Shown here piece by piece: positions 6,953 to 16,489 of a stretch of DNA of 50,160 nt. Source of the DNA: Oceanospirillaceae bacterium (GTDB lineage: Bacteria; Pseudomonadota; Gammaproteobacteria; Pseudomonadales; Oceanobacteraceae); NCBI GenBank assembly GCA_002723385.1, contig PBNY01000101.1, forward strand, positions 1 to 50,160, in the 5' to 3' direction. The notes beneath the pieces were generated by a model that saw nothing but the letters and a program-made list of their open reading frames with translations, had not been told where the DNA came from and did no database searches. A program made the translations under genes and the position numbers. Numbering within the stretch: the stretch's first letter is position 1; each line of letters starts with the position of its first letter.

Positions 6953-9805
6953 ATGCGTCCACTGTGCTCTTTGCGATTACTGATCGCTATCGTCAGCCTG
7001 TCGCTGCTGGCCGTTGCTCCGGCCAGAGCTTTTATCGGTATCTTTAATGTATTTATCCCGGTTCCGGGGTCCGAACCTGTAGCCTGGAATGATCCGGGGC
7101 AAGCATGGGTCACTCGCAGCAGTGAACATTTTGAACTGCACTTTCCAGAGGGATTTGAAGGTCAGGCCACACGAGCGCTCAATATTGCCGAAAAGGTGCA
7201 TACGGATCTGGTGCCATTTTTCGGTCAGGCTCCGGATCACAAAACGGTGATGGTGTTGGAGGATGACGTGGATTACTCCAACGGGTGGGCCACCCCGTTG
7301 CCGTATGCGCAAATCCGTCTATTTGCCAGCCCTCCTGATGACGTTACCGGTCTGGAAACCTACGACGACTGGCTGCACCTGCTGATTCGGCACGAATACG
7401 TTCATATTCTGCATATGGAAATGAGCCATGGCGCCCCACAATTTGCCGGTAATGTGTTTGGGCGGCATGTACTGACCTTTCCTCATGCCTTGACTCCGTC
7501 TTTCTTGTTGGAAGGACTGGCTGTTTATCTGGAGACCAATCCAGAGGTGGGCTACGGGCGGCTGCAAGGTACCTTGTATGAAATGCAGATGCGTGAAGAA
7601 GTGGCCAGCGGCCAGTTTGCCCCTTTGACTCAGGTGGTCGTACCTAATCGGGATTGGCCCAGAAACAAGGCTTACTTGTACGGTGCGTTCTTCATTGACT
7701 ATCTGGTCAGGAAGTACGGTGAAGACAAGTTGAAGGGGTGGTTAAAACGCTACAGTCGTATGCCAGTGCCCTATTTGTTTCTGGACGGTAGCTTCCGCCG
7801 GTTTTTTGGGATGCCCTTGTCGACGTTATGGCGAACGTTTGAATACGACATGAAAGAACGCTATCTCCCCGTCTCAAAAAAACTTCACAAAGAGGCAACA
7901 CCTTATCAGTCACTGCCTGGTGAACCCTGGGGGTTGCAGATTGCCCAGTCAGTTGGTCATGAACTGTATCAACTGGAATCCAATGGTGAAGACTCTCCGG
8001 CGATCTGGCGTTACGACCTCTCTCTTGAGCAGGTTCAGAAACAGCATTTGCATGACGTTAAAAACGTGCGTTATTTCGATGTCTCCCGTACAGGCAACAT
8101 TGCTTATATCCGCTTGCTGGCGAACGCCGATTTACGTGTAGAGGGAGACATTTTTCTGCGCCATGCCGATGGTGATGAGACCCGTTTGACACATCGCTTG
8201 AGAGCGCGTCGTTTGCAGTGGTTACCGGATGAAACGGGCTTCGTTGTCAGCCGCATTCGAAGTGGACACAGCGAACTGCTGAAGGTCGATCTGAATGGAG
8301 ACACACAAGTCCTGTGGCGCGGTCAGTACGGCGAGGTTATTGGTGATCTGGATCTGTCCGAAGATGGACTGCGTGTCGTGGCTGCGTTCAAACCAGACGG
8401 ACAGACCTGGAATCTTGCCGTTTACAACCTGACATCCGGTCAATGGAAAACCCTTACCCAAACTCCCGCAATTGAAGGCTCGCCGAGATGGCTGGATGAC
8501 GAAAACATCCTCTACAGCGCTGATTATCACGGTAACTACGATCTTTATTCATTGAACATGGAGTCTGGCGAAGTGATGCAATGGACGCGGGAATCCACCG
8601 GTGCTTTCAGACCTTTGAAGGTGGCCGACAAGCTGGTGTATCAACGGTATACCGCCGACGGCTATCTTTCGGTCCTGTCTCAGCAGAAGGAATCGGTCAG
8701 CAAGGAAGCCATCGCATCACTGAATGGCGACACGGTATTTCCAGGCGTGGCCATGACCAGAACCGCTCAGGACGGGGATGAGGAATACAGCCCCTGGTCT
8801 ACGCTGTTACCGACAGCCTGGTATCCGTCGCTCTATGGTGATGGTGTGCAGTGGGTCGCAAACGTCATGATTCCCGGTACCGACGCCTTGGGCAAGCATT
8901 ACTATCTGTTCAATATTTCTTATGAGACCAAGTACCACATGACCCCGGTCTCACTGCTGTATCTGTACGACAATCGCTGGCAGCTGTTTGCTTCCCACAG
9001 TTATGAATACAACGATGTGGACTTCAATGAACGTGATCAGCGCGTTCGGCGTGAGTTGTTTATTGGTCAGCGCCGTTATCTGGGACATTGGATGGATGAC
9101 CAGTTGGGGTTGCATGCGGGTATCACGGTGGAGCATGAAGAGTTAATTGAGTCGGTTGGTTTGCCATGGTCGGACGGCCCATTGGGCGAGCGGAATCTGG
9201 CCGGGCTGGCGTTGGTTTGGACTGAACTTGAAGGACATTTGCATGTTCCGGGCATTGGACGTGGCACATATTGGGATCTGGTGGGAGAAACCAACCAGGG
9301 GGGAAGTTACGAAGGAAATGTGTTCCAGGCCAGGGGGGCAAAGGTCTTTGACTTGCCAGGGCGCAACAAAATTTCATTGAGTGGCGAAGTCGGTTGGGCC
9401 GATGTGGCGGCAAAACCTTTTGAACTGGGAGGAAGCGCCAGCGAGTTCACCTTGTTTGGACGAAACGAAGCGTTGTTGTTGGGATATGAGGAGCGTATTC
9501 AGGTTGGCAATCAGTACGCCACACAACGTCTTGCTGTGACCGGTTTTCTGGGCAGTCGCGAACGTAACTGGAGGTTGTATCCGTTTGGTTGGGGTGACTT
9601 TTTCGGCACCGTCTTTGTCGAGAATGGCTCAGCCTGGAGAGACGATGATGCTCCAGATTGGTTAGGCTCGGCGGGCATTGAGTTACATTCCGAACTGGTG
9701 TTTGCCTACGATGCGGTGGTGCCAATCAGCCTGAGATGGACTCACGGCTTTGAAGAACCGGATCGTCAGCAAAATATCTCGATTTCGTTCGGATATCGCT
9801 ATTGA
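6953..9805 (+). CDS. Exported metallopeptidase-propeller protein with C-terminal beta-barrel-like domain
   Basis: A 950-residue exported protein with a signal peptide (residues 1-26, ending APARA/F). The N-terminal domain carries HEYVH at 147-151 followed by LLEGLAVYLE near 185-194, the HExxH...E zinc-site arrangement of gluzincin (peptidase MA-like) enzymes. Residues about 320-620 show repeated blade-like segments (SGNIAYIR, DLSEDGLRVVAAF, SADYHGNYDLYSL), as in TolB/WD40-like propellers. The last 300 or so residues alternate polar and hydrophobic residues and end ISISFGYRY, an outer-membrane beta-signal-like aromatic terminus. The likely location is the outer membrane with the peptidase on one face. 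Substrate and partner are unknown. It is divergent from truC and followed by a dyad at 9819. Confidence 0.75.
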   Translation: MRPLCSLRLLIAIVSLSLLAVAPARAFIGIFNVFIPVPGSEPVAWNDPGQAWVTRSSEHFELHFPEGFEGQATRALNIAEKVHTDLVPFFGQAPDHKTVMVLEDDVDYSNGWATPLPYAQIRLFASPPDDVTGLETYDDWLHLLIRHEYVHILHMEMSHGAPQFAGNVFGRHVLTFPHALTPSFLLEGLAVYLETNPEVGYGRLQGTLYEMQMREEVASGQFAPLTQVVVPNRDWPRNKAYLYGAFFIDYLVRKYGEDKLKGWLKRYSRMPVPYLFLDGSFRRFFGMPLSTLWRTFEYDMKERYLPVSKKLHKEATPYQSLPGEPWGLQIAQSVGHELYQLESNGEDSPAIWRYDLSLEQVQKQHLHDVKNVRYFDVSRTGNIAYIRLLANADLRVEGDIFLRHADGDETRLTHRLRARRLQWLPDETGFVVSRIRSGHSELLKVDLNGDTQVLWRGQYGEVIGDLDLSEDGLRVVAAFKPDGQTWNLAVYNLTSGQWKTLTQTPAIEGSPRWLDDENILYSADYHGNYDLYSLNMESGEVMQWTRESTGAFRPLKVADKLVYQRYTADGYLSVLSQQKESVSKEAIASLNGDTVFPGVAMTRTAQDGDEEYSPWSTLLPTAWYPSLYGDGVQWVANVMIPGTDALGKHYYLFNISYETKYHMTPVSLLYLYDNRWQLFASHSYEYNDVDFNERDQRVRRELFIGQRRYLGHWMDDQLGLHAGITVEHEELIESVGLPWSDGPLGERNLAGLALVWTELEGHLHVPGIGRGTYWDLVGETNQGGSYEGNVFQARGAKVFDLPGRNKISLSGEVGWADVAAKPFELGGSASEFTLFGRNEALLLGYEERIQVGNQYATQRLAVTGFLGSRERNWRLYPFGWGDFFGTVFVENGSAWRDDDAPDWLGSAGIELHSELVFAYDAVVPISLRWTHGFEEPDRQQNISISFGYRY

Positions 9806-9818
9806 AGGGCAGTCAGGT

Positions 9819-9844
9819 GCGTTGGCTCTGATCAGAGACAACGC
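9819..9844. repeat. 26-bp near-perfect dyad after the metallopeptidase gene
   Basis: GCGTTG (9819-9824), the 12-bp palindrome CTCTGATCAGAG (9826-9837) and CAACGC (9839-9844) form one dyad with a single mismatch. There is no T-run, so it is either a weak terminator/mRNA-end hairpin or a protein-binding site. Confidence 0.5.
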
Positions 9845-9944
9845 CTTAATGGTCGGATTGTTATACCATGCGCGGATTCATTGTCTGAGTTGAGAAACCA
9901 GAGTGATGAATTCGCTTTTTCTTTTTATTCGGGATTGCTAATCG

Positions 9945-11519
9945 ATGGATTTTCTCTGGATTCTGGTCGCTTTCTTGTTCGGTTTTGCCGTCAAACAATT
10001 TGGCATGCCACCGCTGGTTGGGTACCTGATCGCCGGTTTTGGTTTGCACGGTTTTGGCGTCACGCCCGAGTCGAGTCTGGATACACTGGCATCCATCGGC
10101 ATTACCCTGATGCTGTTCACCATCGGTTTGAAACTGAACGTCGAAGCGCTACTGAAGCCTGAAGTGTGGGCGACCAGCTTGATTCACACCGGAATATGGA
10201 GTGCGGTGGTGGTTGCCGGAGTGGTGTTGTTCGGCTGGATTGGACTGAGTGAATACTTCGATCTGACTTTGCAGACGACCTTGCTGGTGGCCTTTGCCTT
10301 GAGTTTTTCGTCAACGGTCTGTGTGATCAAGATGCTGGAAGAAGCATCCGAACTGAAGGCCCGTCATGGCAAGATTGCAGTGGGTATTCTGGTGATTCAG
10401 GACATTGTCGCCGTGATCTTTCTGGTGGCGTCTACCGGAAAGATTCCGTCGGTCTGGGCCATTGGCTTGCTGGGGTTGTGGCTGATACGTCCGGTTATCC
10501 ATCAGGTGTTTACCCGTGTCGGACACGGTGAGCTGCTGCCGTTGATGGGCTTCTTTCTGGCATTGGGGGGAGCAGAACTGTTTGAAGCGGTGAAAATGAA
10601 AGGCGATTTGGGGGCGTTATTGATCGGCATGCTGCTGGCGCCTCATGCCAAGGCTGCCGAGCTGTACAAGTCGCTGATTGGCTTCAAGGACGTGTTCCTG
10701 ATCGGTTTCTTTCTGTCGATTGGTTTTACCGCTCTGCCGACCGCAGACATGATCATTCCTGTGCTGGTGGTCACCTTGCTGCTGGTTATCAAGTTCATGA
10801 TTTTCTTCGTTTTGCTGCTGGGTTTCCGGGTATCTGGCCGTACTTCCTATCTGAGTTCTCTGGCATTAACCAACTTCAGTGAATTTGGCCTTATCGTTGC
10901 CAGTCTGAGTGTGGACAACGGTTGGCTGAGTGACGATTGGCTGGTGATTATTGCCGTGTCCATGTCGTTGTCGTTTGTGGTTAGCAGTTTCCTTTACCGC
11001 CGTGCCCACCACTTCTACGCACTGTACAAGGATCTGGTAAACCAGTTTGAGCGCCCTGGAGCACACACGCGCTTTGACAAGCCAGAGGGTGCCGAGATTC
11101 TGATTTTGGGGATGGGCCGGGTTGGCAAAGGGGCTTATCAGGCGCTGGATCATGATCTCGGAAAGCGCGTGTGGGGCATCGAATCGGACGCCGAGCGTGT
11201 CACCAAACTGAAGGAAGAAGGCTTTCGCGTGGCCGCTGGTGACGCCGATGACCTCGAATTCTGGGAGCGGGTTGGTAATGAACGTATCTCACTGGTGATG
11301 ATGGCCTTGCCGTCGCATTTTGAAATCAAGGGCACACTGGAGATGCTGCGTTTGTCCGGTTACCAGGGCAAGGTTGCAGCGGTAGCACGTTACGAAGATG
11401 AGCGCCAGGAGTTGATTGATCTGGGCGTGGATGTGGTCTTCAACTACTACTCGGAAGTCGGGGCTGGCTTTGCCGCCGAGAGTCGCCACCTCATCGGAAC
11501 GGCAAGTAGCGATTGGTAA
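9945..11519 (+). CDS. CPA2-family cation:proton antiporter with RCK (TrkA-N) domain
   Basis: Inner-membrane monovalent cation/proton antiporter or K+ efflux protein of the KefB/KefC type. About the first 360 residues are hydrophobic with many predicted helices, including the FTIGLKLN motif and an ILVIQDIVAV segment conserved in CPA2 proteins. A cytosolic nucleotide-binding RCK_N domain follows, with GMGRVG at residues 389-394 and acidic SDAERV further on. At 524 residues it is shorter than E. coli KefC because the part after RCK is brief. The start ATG at 9945 has no strong ribosome-binding sequence. Whether K+ or Na+ is moved cannot be told. Confidence 0.85.
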   Translation: MDFLWILVAFLFGFAVKQFGMPPLVGYLIAGFGLHGFGVTPESSLDTLASIGITLMLFTIGLKLNVEALLKPEVWATSLIHTGIWSAVVVAGVVLFGWIGLSEYFDLTLQTTLLVAFALSFSSTVCVIKMLEEASELKARHGKIAVGILVIQDIVAVIFLVASTGKIPSVWAIGLLGLWLIRPVIHQVFTRVGHGELLPLMGFFLALGGAELFEAVKMKGDLGALLIGMLLAPHAKAAELYKSLIGFKDVFLIGFFLSIGFTALPTADMIIPVLVVTLLLVIKFMIFFVLLLGFRVSGRTSYLSSLALTNFSEFGLIVASLSVDNGWLSDDWLVIIAVSMSLSFVVSSFLYRRAHHFYALYKDLVNQFERPGAHTRFDKPEGAEILILGMGRVGKGAYQALDHDLGKRVWGIESDAERVTKLKEEGFRVAAGDADDLEFWERVGNERISLVMMALPSHFEIKGTLEMLRLSGYQGKVAAVARYEDERQELIDLGVDVVFNYYSEVGAGFAAESRHLIGTASSDW

Positions 11520-11859
11520 TGCGATCTCAAATCTGATTCAATTCTGGCTCGTTTTAATCACTTGGCGTGTCAGAATCCATGAATATGCCCTCTGATGGCT
11601 TGCTGGATCAATATATTGAACAAAGTGGGACAGGTTCTCCTCCGCTCAGCTGAGCGAAATTTCCGGTGCGACCCATTTTCTGGTTACCAGTCATGTGGAT
11701 GAATGCATGGCAGTTGCCGGATTAGTTAATCAAGCTAATTAAAAACGTCATTCTGATAAAAACATCATTATTTCTTCGGTTCTTATCTGGGCTATTCTGG
11801 TGCGGGTTGTCAATGCCGACAGCTCGTACCACCCAATGAATACCAGGGAGAGATAATTG
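11520..11859. other. Intergenic stretch with a 14-bp palindrome
   Basis: No gene was seen in 340 bases. The perfect palindrome CGCTCAGCTGAGCG lies at 11643-11656, and an ATTAG...CTAAT inverted pair around 11720-11740 may be an operator for the following hydrolase gene. Neither has a recognised binding protein. Confidence 0.3.
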
Positions 11860-12726
11860 ATGAAAACTCGAATGGCTTCTTTTCTGACCATGGTGCTGAG
11901 TCTTGTTCTGATGTCGACGGCTCATGCCGAGGGCGTCAAAACGCGCAGTGTGAAGGTCGCACCCAAGGTTCGCATCCAATACGACGTATCTGGTCCTCGT
12001 CATGCGCAGGCTGTTCTGATGCTGCACGGTGTGACCGATTCCAGGCATTCCTGGTCGGCTGTGGCGCCATACCTGAATGATCAGTATCGCGTTTATGCGC
12101 CGACATTCCGTGGCCACGGAGATTCATCCAAGCCACAGGGCGGATACCAGGTAGCGACCTTTGCAGAAGACATGATCGCCTTTATGGACCGTTTGAACAT
12201 TGATCAGGCGGTTGTTGTAGGACACAGCATGGGATCGTTTGTGGCGCATCAAATGGCGTCTGTTTATCCAGAACGCGTGAGCAAACTGGTGTTGATTGGT
12301 TCCTCCGCGACCTTCGTCGGGAACCCGGTGGGTGAGTACCTGTGGGATGAAGCCATCGGGGTCCCTGAATTTACCGACCCGGTGAGTGCGGACTTCATTC
12401 GTGACTGGCAGACTGGCCCGAATCCAGTGGATACCACTTTCTTCAATAAAGTACTGTCAGAGACTGCCAAAGTACCGGCGCGTGTCTGGAAAGCCGCCTT
12501 CCGCACTATTCTGACGGATGACCACAGCCGCTTCCTGAAAGATGTTCAGGCTCCTACCCTGATTTTGTGGGGAAGCGCTGATCCTCTGATGGATGCAGGA
12601 ACTCAAACGGTTTTGCAGCAGGCCATTCCAGCCGCCACTTTCAAGCAATACGAAGGCGCTGGCCACAACCCCCATTGGGAACAGCCGTATGAAGTTGCCG
12701 TCGATATCCTGAACTTTATCCAGTAA
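11860..12726 (+). CDS. Secreted alpha/beta-hydrolase
   Basis: Periplasmic or secreted serine hydrolase of unknown substrate. Residues 1-24 form a signal peptide ending AHA/E. The HGVTDSRHSW oxyanion-hole region is followed by the nucleophile elbow GHSMG with Ser123. A catalytic acid (WGSADPLMD) and the final histidine (GAGHNPHWEQP) complete the triad. The frame can also open at a TTG at 11857; the ATG at 11860 with GGGAG about nine bases upstream is preferred. It is a single gene. It could be an epoxide hydrolase, esterase or haloalkane dehalogenase-like enzyme; motifs alone do not decide. Confidence 0.85.
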   Translation: MKTRMASFLTMVLSLVLMSTAHAEGVKTRSVKVAPKVRIQYDVSGPRHAQAVLMLHGVTDSRHSWSAVAPYLNDQYRVYAPTFRGHGDSSKPQGGYQVATFAEDMIAFMDRLNIDQAVVVGHSMGSFVAHQMASVYPERVSKLVLIGSSATFVGNPVGEYLWDEAIGVPEFTDPVSADFIRDWQTGPNPVDTTFFNKVLSETAKVPARVWKAAFRTILTDDHSRFLKDVQAPTLILWGSADPLMDAGTQTVLQQAIPAATFKQYEGAGHNPHWEQPYEVAVDILNFIQ

Positions 12727-13077
12727 TCATTGGCATCCAGCAGTTTATTCCTGTCCTTGTGCGCGGCCCTGAGATCGTAACAGGGGCAGGAATATTTGAT
12801 GTTGCTAGGTAAATCGTCCCTCCAGCTGATGTTCCCTGGCGGAGTCTGCGCTGCTCCAGGCTTTTAGCTTGTTCACGCCGCTTTGTTCCCACCATTTTTG
12901 TTCATTGACGGGAAGTCACCGTTCTTTTGGCTAATTGAATCTTTTGGGACTTTTTGTCATCTATTGGCATGAGATAGTCACTATTCTCGCAAGGGTTATT
13001 TCCCGTATTTTTCGATACAAGCATCCCGGTCCAATACAAGGCCAGCTTGTTTTGTCAGTCATTAAAGGAGTTCAGGT
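12727..13077. other. Intergenic stretch, no gene seen
   Basis: The 351 bases carry only short chance frames. TATTCCTG near 12745 and CAGGAATA near 12790 form an inverted pair with a long loop after the hydrolase gene. Otherwise nothing was recognised. Confidence 0.3.
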
Positions 13078-13734
13078 ATGGCGTTGGAAAATAGTTCACA
13101 GCAACCACTGCTTCCGAATACCGACCTGATTGATCTGGTCAACCAGACTCGTTTGGACAAGCAGGTCGTAGCCATTCGGACTGGCCCGACTCAGGTACTG
13201 GTCGTGGATGGTGAACAGGACGTTTTTTACGATCCTGATCAGGTCGTCATGGATTTGGTGGGGCTGTCAAAAGCCGGTGAGTGCCAGACTCTGGCGTTGC
13301 CGCCCAAACGAAAAACCCAATGGCTGCTGGATCGCCAGCCACAGAGTCGTCCAATGGAAGAACTGCTGTGGGTGATTGGCTACACTGGTTACGACCCGGA
13401 GGATTGCTGCTTCCACAAGGGTTGCCGTACTGAAGATGTGATTCAGCTGAAACGCTGGCCTAACCTCACGCGTTTGCCTCGTAGCGGCAACAGCATTCGA
13501 CTGGCGAGTCTGTTTTCTTTGCGTCCGACGTCCGTGTATCTGGCTGGCCGGATTCTGAAAGTGGAGCTGGAAGAAGTGAAACGCTTCTACAACGCGGCCT
13601 GTTCAGCCGGGCTGGCTGTGCGGAAAAATGGTGAATCCATTGAATGGCAGCCACGCCCACACCGTCGTCAGAAATTGATATCGGCGATTTTTTCCTATCT
13701 CGGCAGCCGCCGAAAAGAGCAGGCAGAAGTCTGA
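13078..13734 (+). CDS. Conserved-looking hypothetical protein, 218 aa
   Basis: I do not recognise this protein. It is soluble, with no signal peptide or membrane segment. Visible features are an LLWVIGYTGYDPEDCCFHKGCRTED stretch near residues 97-120 containing three cysteines and a histidine, possibly a metal site, and a basic C-terminal third (RRQKLISAIFSYLGSRRKEQ). The start is well supported by TAAAGGAGTTCAGGT before the ATG. It is alone between two intergenic stretches and ends at a 13-bp hairpin. Codon use looks like its neighbours. The strong ribosome-binding site and length support a real gene. Confidence 0.75.
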   Translation: MALENSSQQPLLPNTDLIDLVNQTRLDKQVVAIRTGPTQVLVVDGEQDVFYDPDQVVMDLVGLSKAGECQTLALPPKRKTQWLLDRQPQSRPMEELLWVIGYTGYDPEDCCFHKGCRTEDVIQLKRWPNLTRLPRSGNSIRLASLFSLRPTSVYLAGRILKVELEEVKRFYNAACSAGLAVRKNGESIEWQPRPHRRQKLISAIFSYLGSRRKEQAEV

Positions 13735-13742
13735 CGTTATAC

Positions 13743-13773
13743 ACATCACTCGCTCACAGCGAGCGAGTGATGT
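13743..13773. terminator. Perfect 13-bp hairpin between convergent genes
   Basis: ACATCACTCGCTC (13743-13755) pairs with GAGCGAGTGATGT (13761-13773) around a 5-nt loop. It lies between the convergent genes ending at 13734 and 13809; the T-run is weak (CTTGTTG). Confidence 0.7.
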
Positions 13774-13808
13774 CTTGTTGTAACTACCGACCTTACTATC
13801 AACTGGAT

Positions 13809-14978
13809 TTACTGAGCGCCAGCGCCTGACATACGCTCCAGCATTGCGTGAATCGCTTTGATCTGAGGTGCTTCCTGAGTGTAGAAGTCTGGATCAAACT
13901 GGTTGTATGACGAGTAGCCCCAGAAGTCCCAACAGCCCTGAGGGTTATACGGGATGGTGTGTGACACGCTGACCTGTGGATACAAAATGATCAGGTCATT
14001 GCTGTCGGCCATCTGATTGTAGCCCGTGGTGGTGTAGTACTGATCTCCAATGGATTCATAGCCCTGCTGACACCCATGCACCGCAATATGGATTTTACAT
14101 TCGGTATTCTGAGCGTTGGCTTCGGTGTCAGCGCACTGATTCGGTACGTAGACAAAACCCTTTTCGGACATGCTGGTGATTTCATTTGGCAGGAATTCAG
14201 TCTGATCAAATTCGATCAACTGGCCGCTGGCGGACGCTGCCGGAGGCTGGGCGCCTGGATAGATTTGCTCGATGATGCGAGTGGACTGCATGAAGTTGCA
14301 GTTATTGATGTACGGAGACGCGGTTTCTGCACAGGGCACATCGTCAGCGTGATCCGTAATGATGGCATGACCGGCATTGACGCTGTTGTCGTAGTTGATC
14401 GACCCGACTGGCACGCCCATGTTGGTGAAGTACTGTACCGTGGCGTCGACCACCGGTGGATGGACCGTTTCATCAGCCTGTCCACTGAAGACATACAACC
14501 GGTCGTCAATCAGGTTGTTGATCGGAGAGATCTTGTTTTCCTCTGCCAGTTCCGTGGTCAGTTGCTCCAGGCGCGGCAGGTTGGGTGCATTGGTTGCGTT
14601 GGGGTTCATGCACGTCGTGGTGGCTGTGAACAGTGGTGCCGACAATGGCCACGACAGTGCGCACAGATAGGGGCCGCCAGCGATCACACCGGCACCGACC
14701 ATAATGTCGGAATGTGCCATATACAGCTGCGAGGTCATAAAGGCACCTGACGACAGACCCGATACGGATGTCGCGGCCAGATTCACGCGATAGCTGCCCA
14801 GTGGAGCGGCTTTTTCCACCGTTTCCAGCGCCAGTTTTTCAGGCTCGCAGTCTGTCTGTTTGGTTGCTTCATCGTTTGAGCTGCACGCGCTCAGACCCAC
14901 GACGGAAGCGATCAGCAGGCTGAAAGCCAGTTTCTGGTTGGCAATGGGGTGGTGTTTCCAGTTTGGAGCGTCAGACAT
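13809..14978 (-). CDS. Lipoprotein PHB depolymerase-like esterase
   Basis: Predicted outer-membrane or periplasmic lipoprotein with a serine-esterase fold. After a 15-residue polar start comes a hydrophobic signal ending GLSAC, giving lipidated Cys32. The nucleophile elbow GLSSG places the serine at residue 76, in the SVSGLSSGAFM setting seen in poly(3-hydroxybutyrate) depolymerase-like esterases. An HGCQQGYESIGD block near residue 300 and the late aromatic QGCWDFWGY stretch are also typical. Several Cys pairs suggest disulfides. GGAAAGGAAC precedes the ATG. Whether the polymer is PHB is not shown; a general polyester or acetylxylan-type esterase is possible. Confidence 0.8.
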   Translation of the reverse strand: MSDAPNWKHHPIANQKLAFSLLIASVVGLSACSSNDEATKQTDCEPEKLALETVEKAAPLGSYRVNLAATSVSGLSSGAFMTSQLYMAHSDIMVGAGVIAGGPYLCALSWPLSAPLFTATTTCMNPNATNAPNLPRLEQLTTELAEENKISPINNLIDDRLYVFSGQADETVHPPVVDATVQYFTNMGVPVGSINYDNSVNAGHAIITDHADDVPCAETASPYINNCNFMQSTRIIEQIYPGAQPPAASASGQLIEFDQTEFLPNEITSMSEKGFVYVPNQCADTEANAQNTECKIHIAVHGCQQGYESIGDQYYTTTGYNQMADSNDLIILYPQVSVSHTIPYNPQGCWDFWGYSSYNQFDPDFYTQEAPQIKAIHAMLERMSGAGAQ

Positions 14979-15194
14979 ATGTTCCTTTCCTTTTCTGATT
15001 CCCTGATCGGGTGAATACCGGACTGTCTGGCCAACCCCATGACGTCAGAGACGTTCTCCAGCGTCAAATGGCCACTCGGGGGTGGTTTTGGCAGTCGTAT
15101 CTCGACTATTGAGCAGTTTGACACTGGTAGATAGCGATTGTGTGAAAACTGAGCTGTTATCTGTCAATGACTGGGCAAACTGCACAATGAGTGA

Positions 15195-16484
15195 TTATCC
15201 AAACCAGAACAGCAAGGGCAGAAATACCACCACGAAGGCGGCCCAGGCAGAGTACACAGGCAGGTAGCGTGCGACGGAGTATTCGAGAGCCGACTGCGAT
15301 CCCTTGCCTTTCGCTAACTTGAGATACGCCTGCAACATCAGATTAAGGTGCACAAAAATCACCAGATTGGCACCCGTTACCGCAACCCGGTTTGGTGTGA
15401 TGCCCTGATCCCACCAGCGTAGCGAAATGGCGAACAGTGCAATCAGATCAATGATCAGAGTGGCGATAATCAGCAACAGATTGATGCCATCACTGGTGCT
15501 GAATTCACGATTCTTGCGGCCCACAATGGAAAAGACCGTAATCCCCCAGATCACCAGCAAAATACCATTCATCAGGATCAGGAAATCCCGGTCGGTATAG
15601 GGATTGGTTCCCTGGGCCAGCATGGCCATCAAATACGCCATGGCGGTGATCAAAAACAGCGGTGCAAAGATGCGAGACAGCATGGCCGCCAAACGGGCGC
15701 GCCGATCGAGGAAATGATCGAACACGTACAGGCCAACCATTGGTGCCGACACCAGGCCCCCTACCACAATGTACTCCATGTACCAGCGGCTGATATCCAG
15801 TCCAATCGCGGAGAATAATCCCAGTGTTAGCCCGGTCATGACCATACCGCCAAGCAGCACCAGTACTGCCAGTACCAGGGTTTCACCCAATAAACGCAGT
15901 ACCGATAATCGGGCGGCTGTATCTTTCCAGCGTTGCTGCATCAGGCTGAAAGTGAGCAGTGCCAGCATCAAGGGACCGACGTGAATCATAGCCATCAATA
16001 TGGAATCCGATTCCTTGTCAGGCAACAGGCCCAGATAGACCATCAGCAGGGCCAGCCCCGCACCAAACCGCATCAGAAAAGAGCGGGTCGGTAACGAAAC
16101 ACCATCCAGTACCGGGAACATCAGTCCGTAAGCCATCATGGGCAGCACAGGCAGAAATGCGATAAAACGCGGGTAATACCAGTCCTCCTCAATCGGAAAG
16201 ATACTGGGCAGCTTGGCCAAAACTGCGGCAAAACATCCGAGTATCACAACCCATTTCCATGATGCTGAGGATAAATCGGGTTTTGTTGTGTCGGGTGACG
16301 GTTCCCGCCAGTGGAGCCTGGCTTGCCAGGTCAGTAATACATCGGACGTCGGTGAAACTTCAATCGCATCGGAAAGCCATCGCTGGAATTCATCCGGTTG
16401 CTGGTGATAGAGCGCCTCCAGCGCACGATACTGCTCTGAAGATTGGCTGCTGATAGCCTCAAGCACAGGATTGGAAGCCGTCAT
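15195..16484 (-). CDS. Multi-pass membrane protein, DUF4153-like
   Basis: Inner-membrane protein of about 429 residues with a soluble N-terminal region of about 80 residues followed by some eleven hydrophobic segments. Function is unknown; the arrangement resembles DUF4153-type proteins, an uncertain match. The frame opens further upstream inside the VOC gene, but the ATG at 16484 (MTASNPVLEA) lies just 5 bp after the VOC stop codon, so I use it. The two genes are therefore probably co-transcribed from the VOC side. No catalytic motif was seen. Confidence 0.7.
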   Translation of the reverse strand: MTASNPVLEAISSQSSEQYRALEALYHQQPDEFQRWLSDAIEVSPTSDVLLTWQARLHWREPSPDTTKPDLSSASWKWVVILGCFAAVLAKLPSIFPIEEDWYYPRFIAFLPVLPMMAYGLMFPVLDGVSLPTRSFLMRFGAGLALLMVYLGLLPDKESDSILMAMIHVGPLMLALLTFSLMQQRWKDTAARLSVLRLLGETLVLAVLVLLGGMVMTGLTLGLFSAIGLDISRWYMEYIVVGGLVSAPMVGLYVFDHFLDRRARLAAMLSRIFAPLFLITAMAYLMAMLAQGTNPYTDRDFLILMNGILLVIWGITVFSIVGRKNREFSTSDGINLLLIIATLIIDLIALFAISLRWWDQGITPNRVAVTGANLVIFVHLNLMLQAYLKLAKGKGSQSALEYSVARYLPVYSAWAAFVVVFLPLLFWFG

Positions 16485-16489
16485 TTCAG

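Noticed and set aside
14076-14750. 224-residue plus-strand frame
   Set aside because: Antisense to the depolymerase-like lipoprotein gene, which has clear family motifs.
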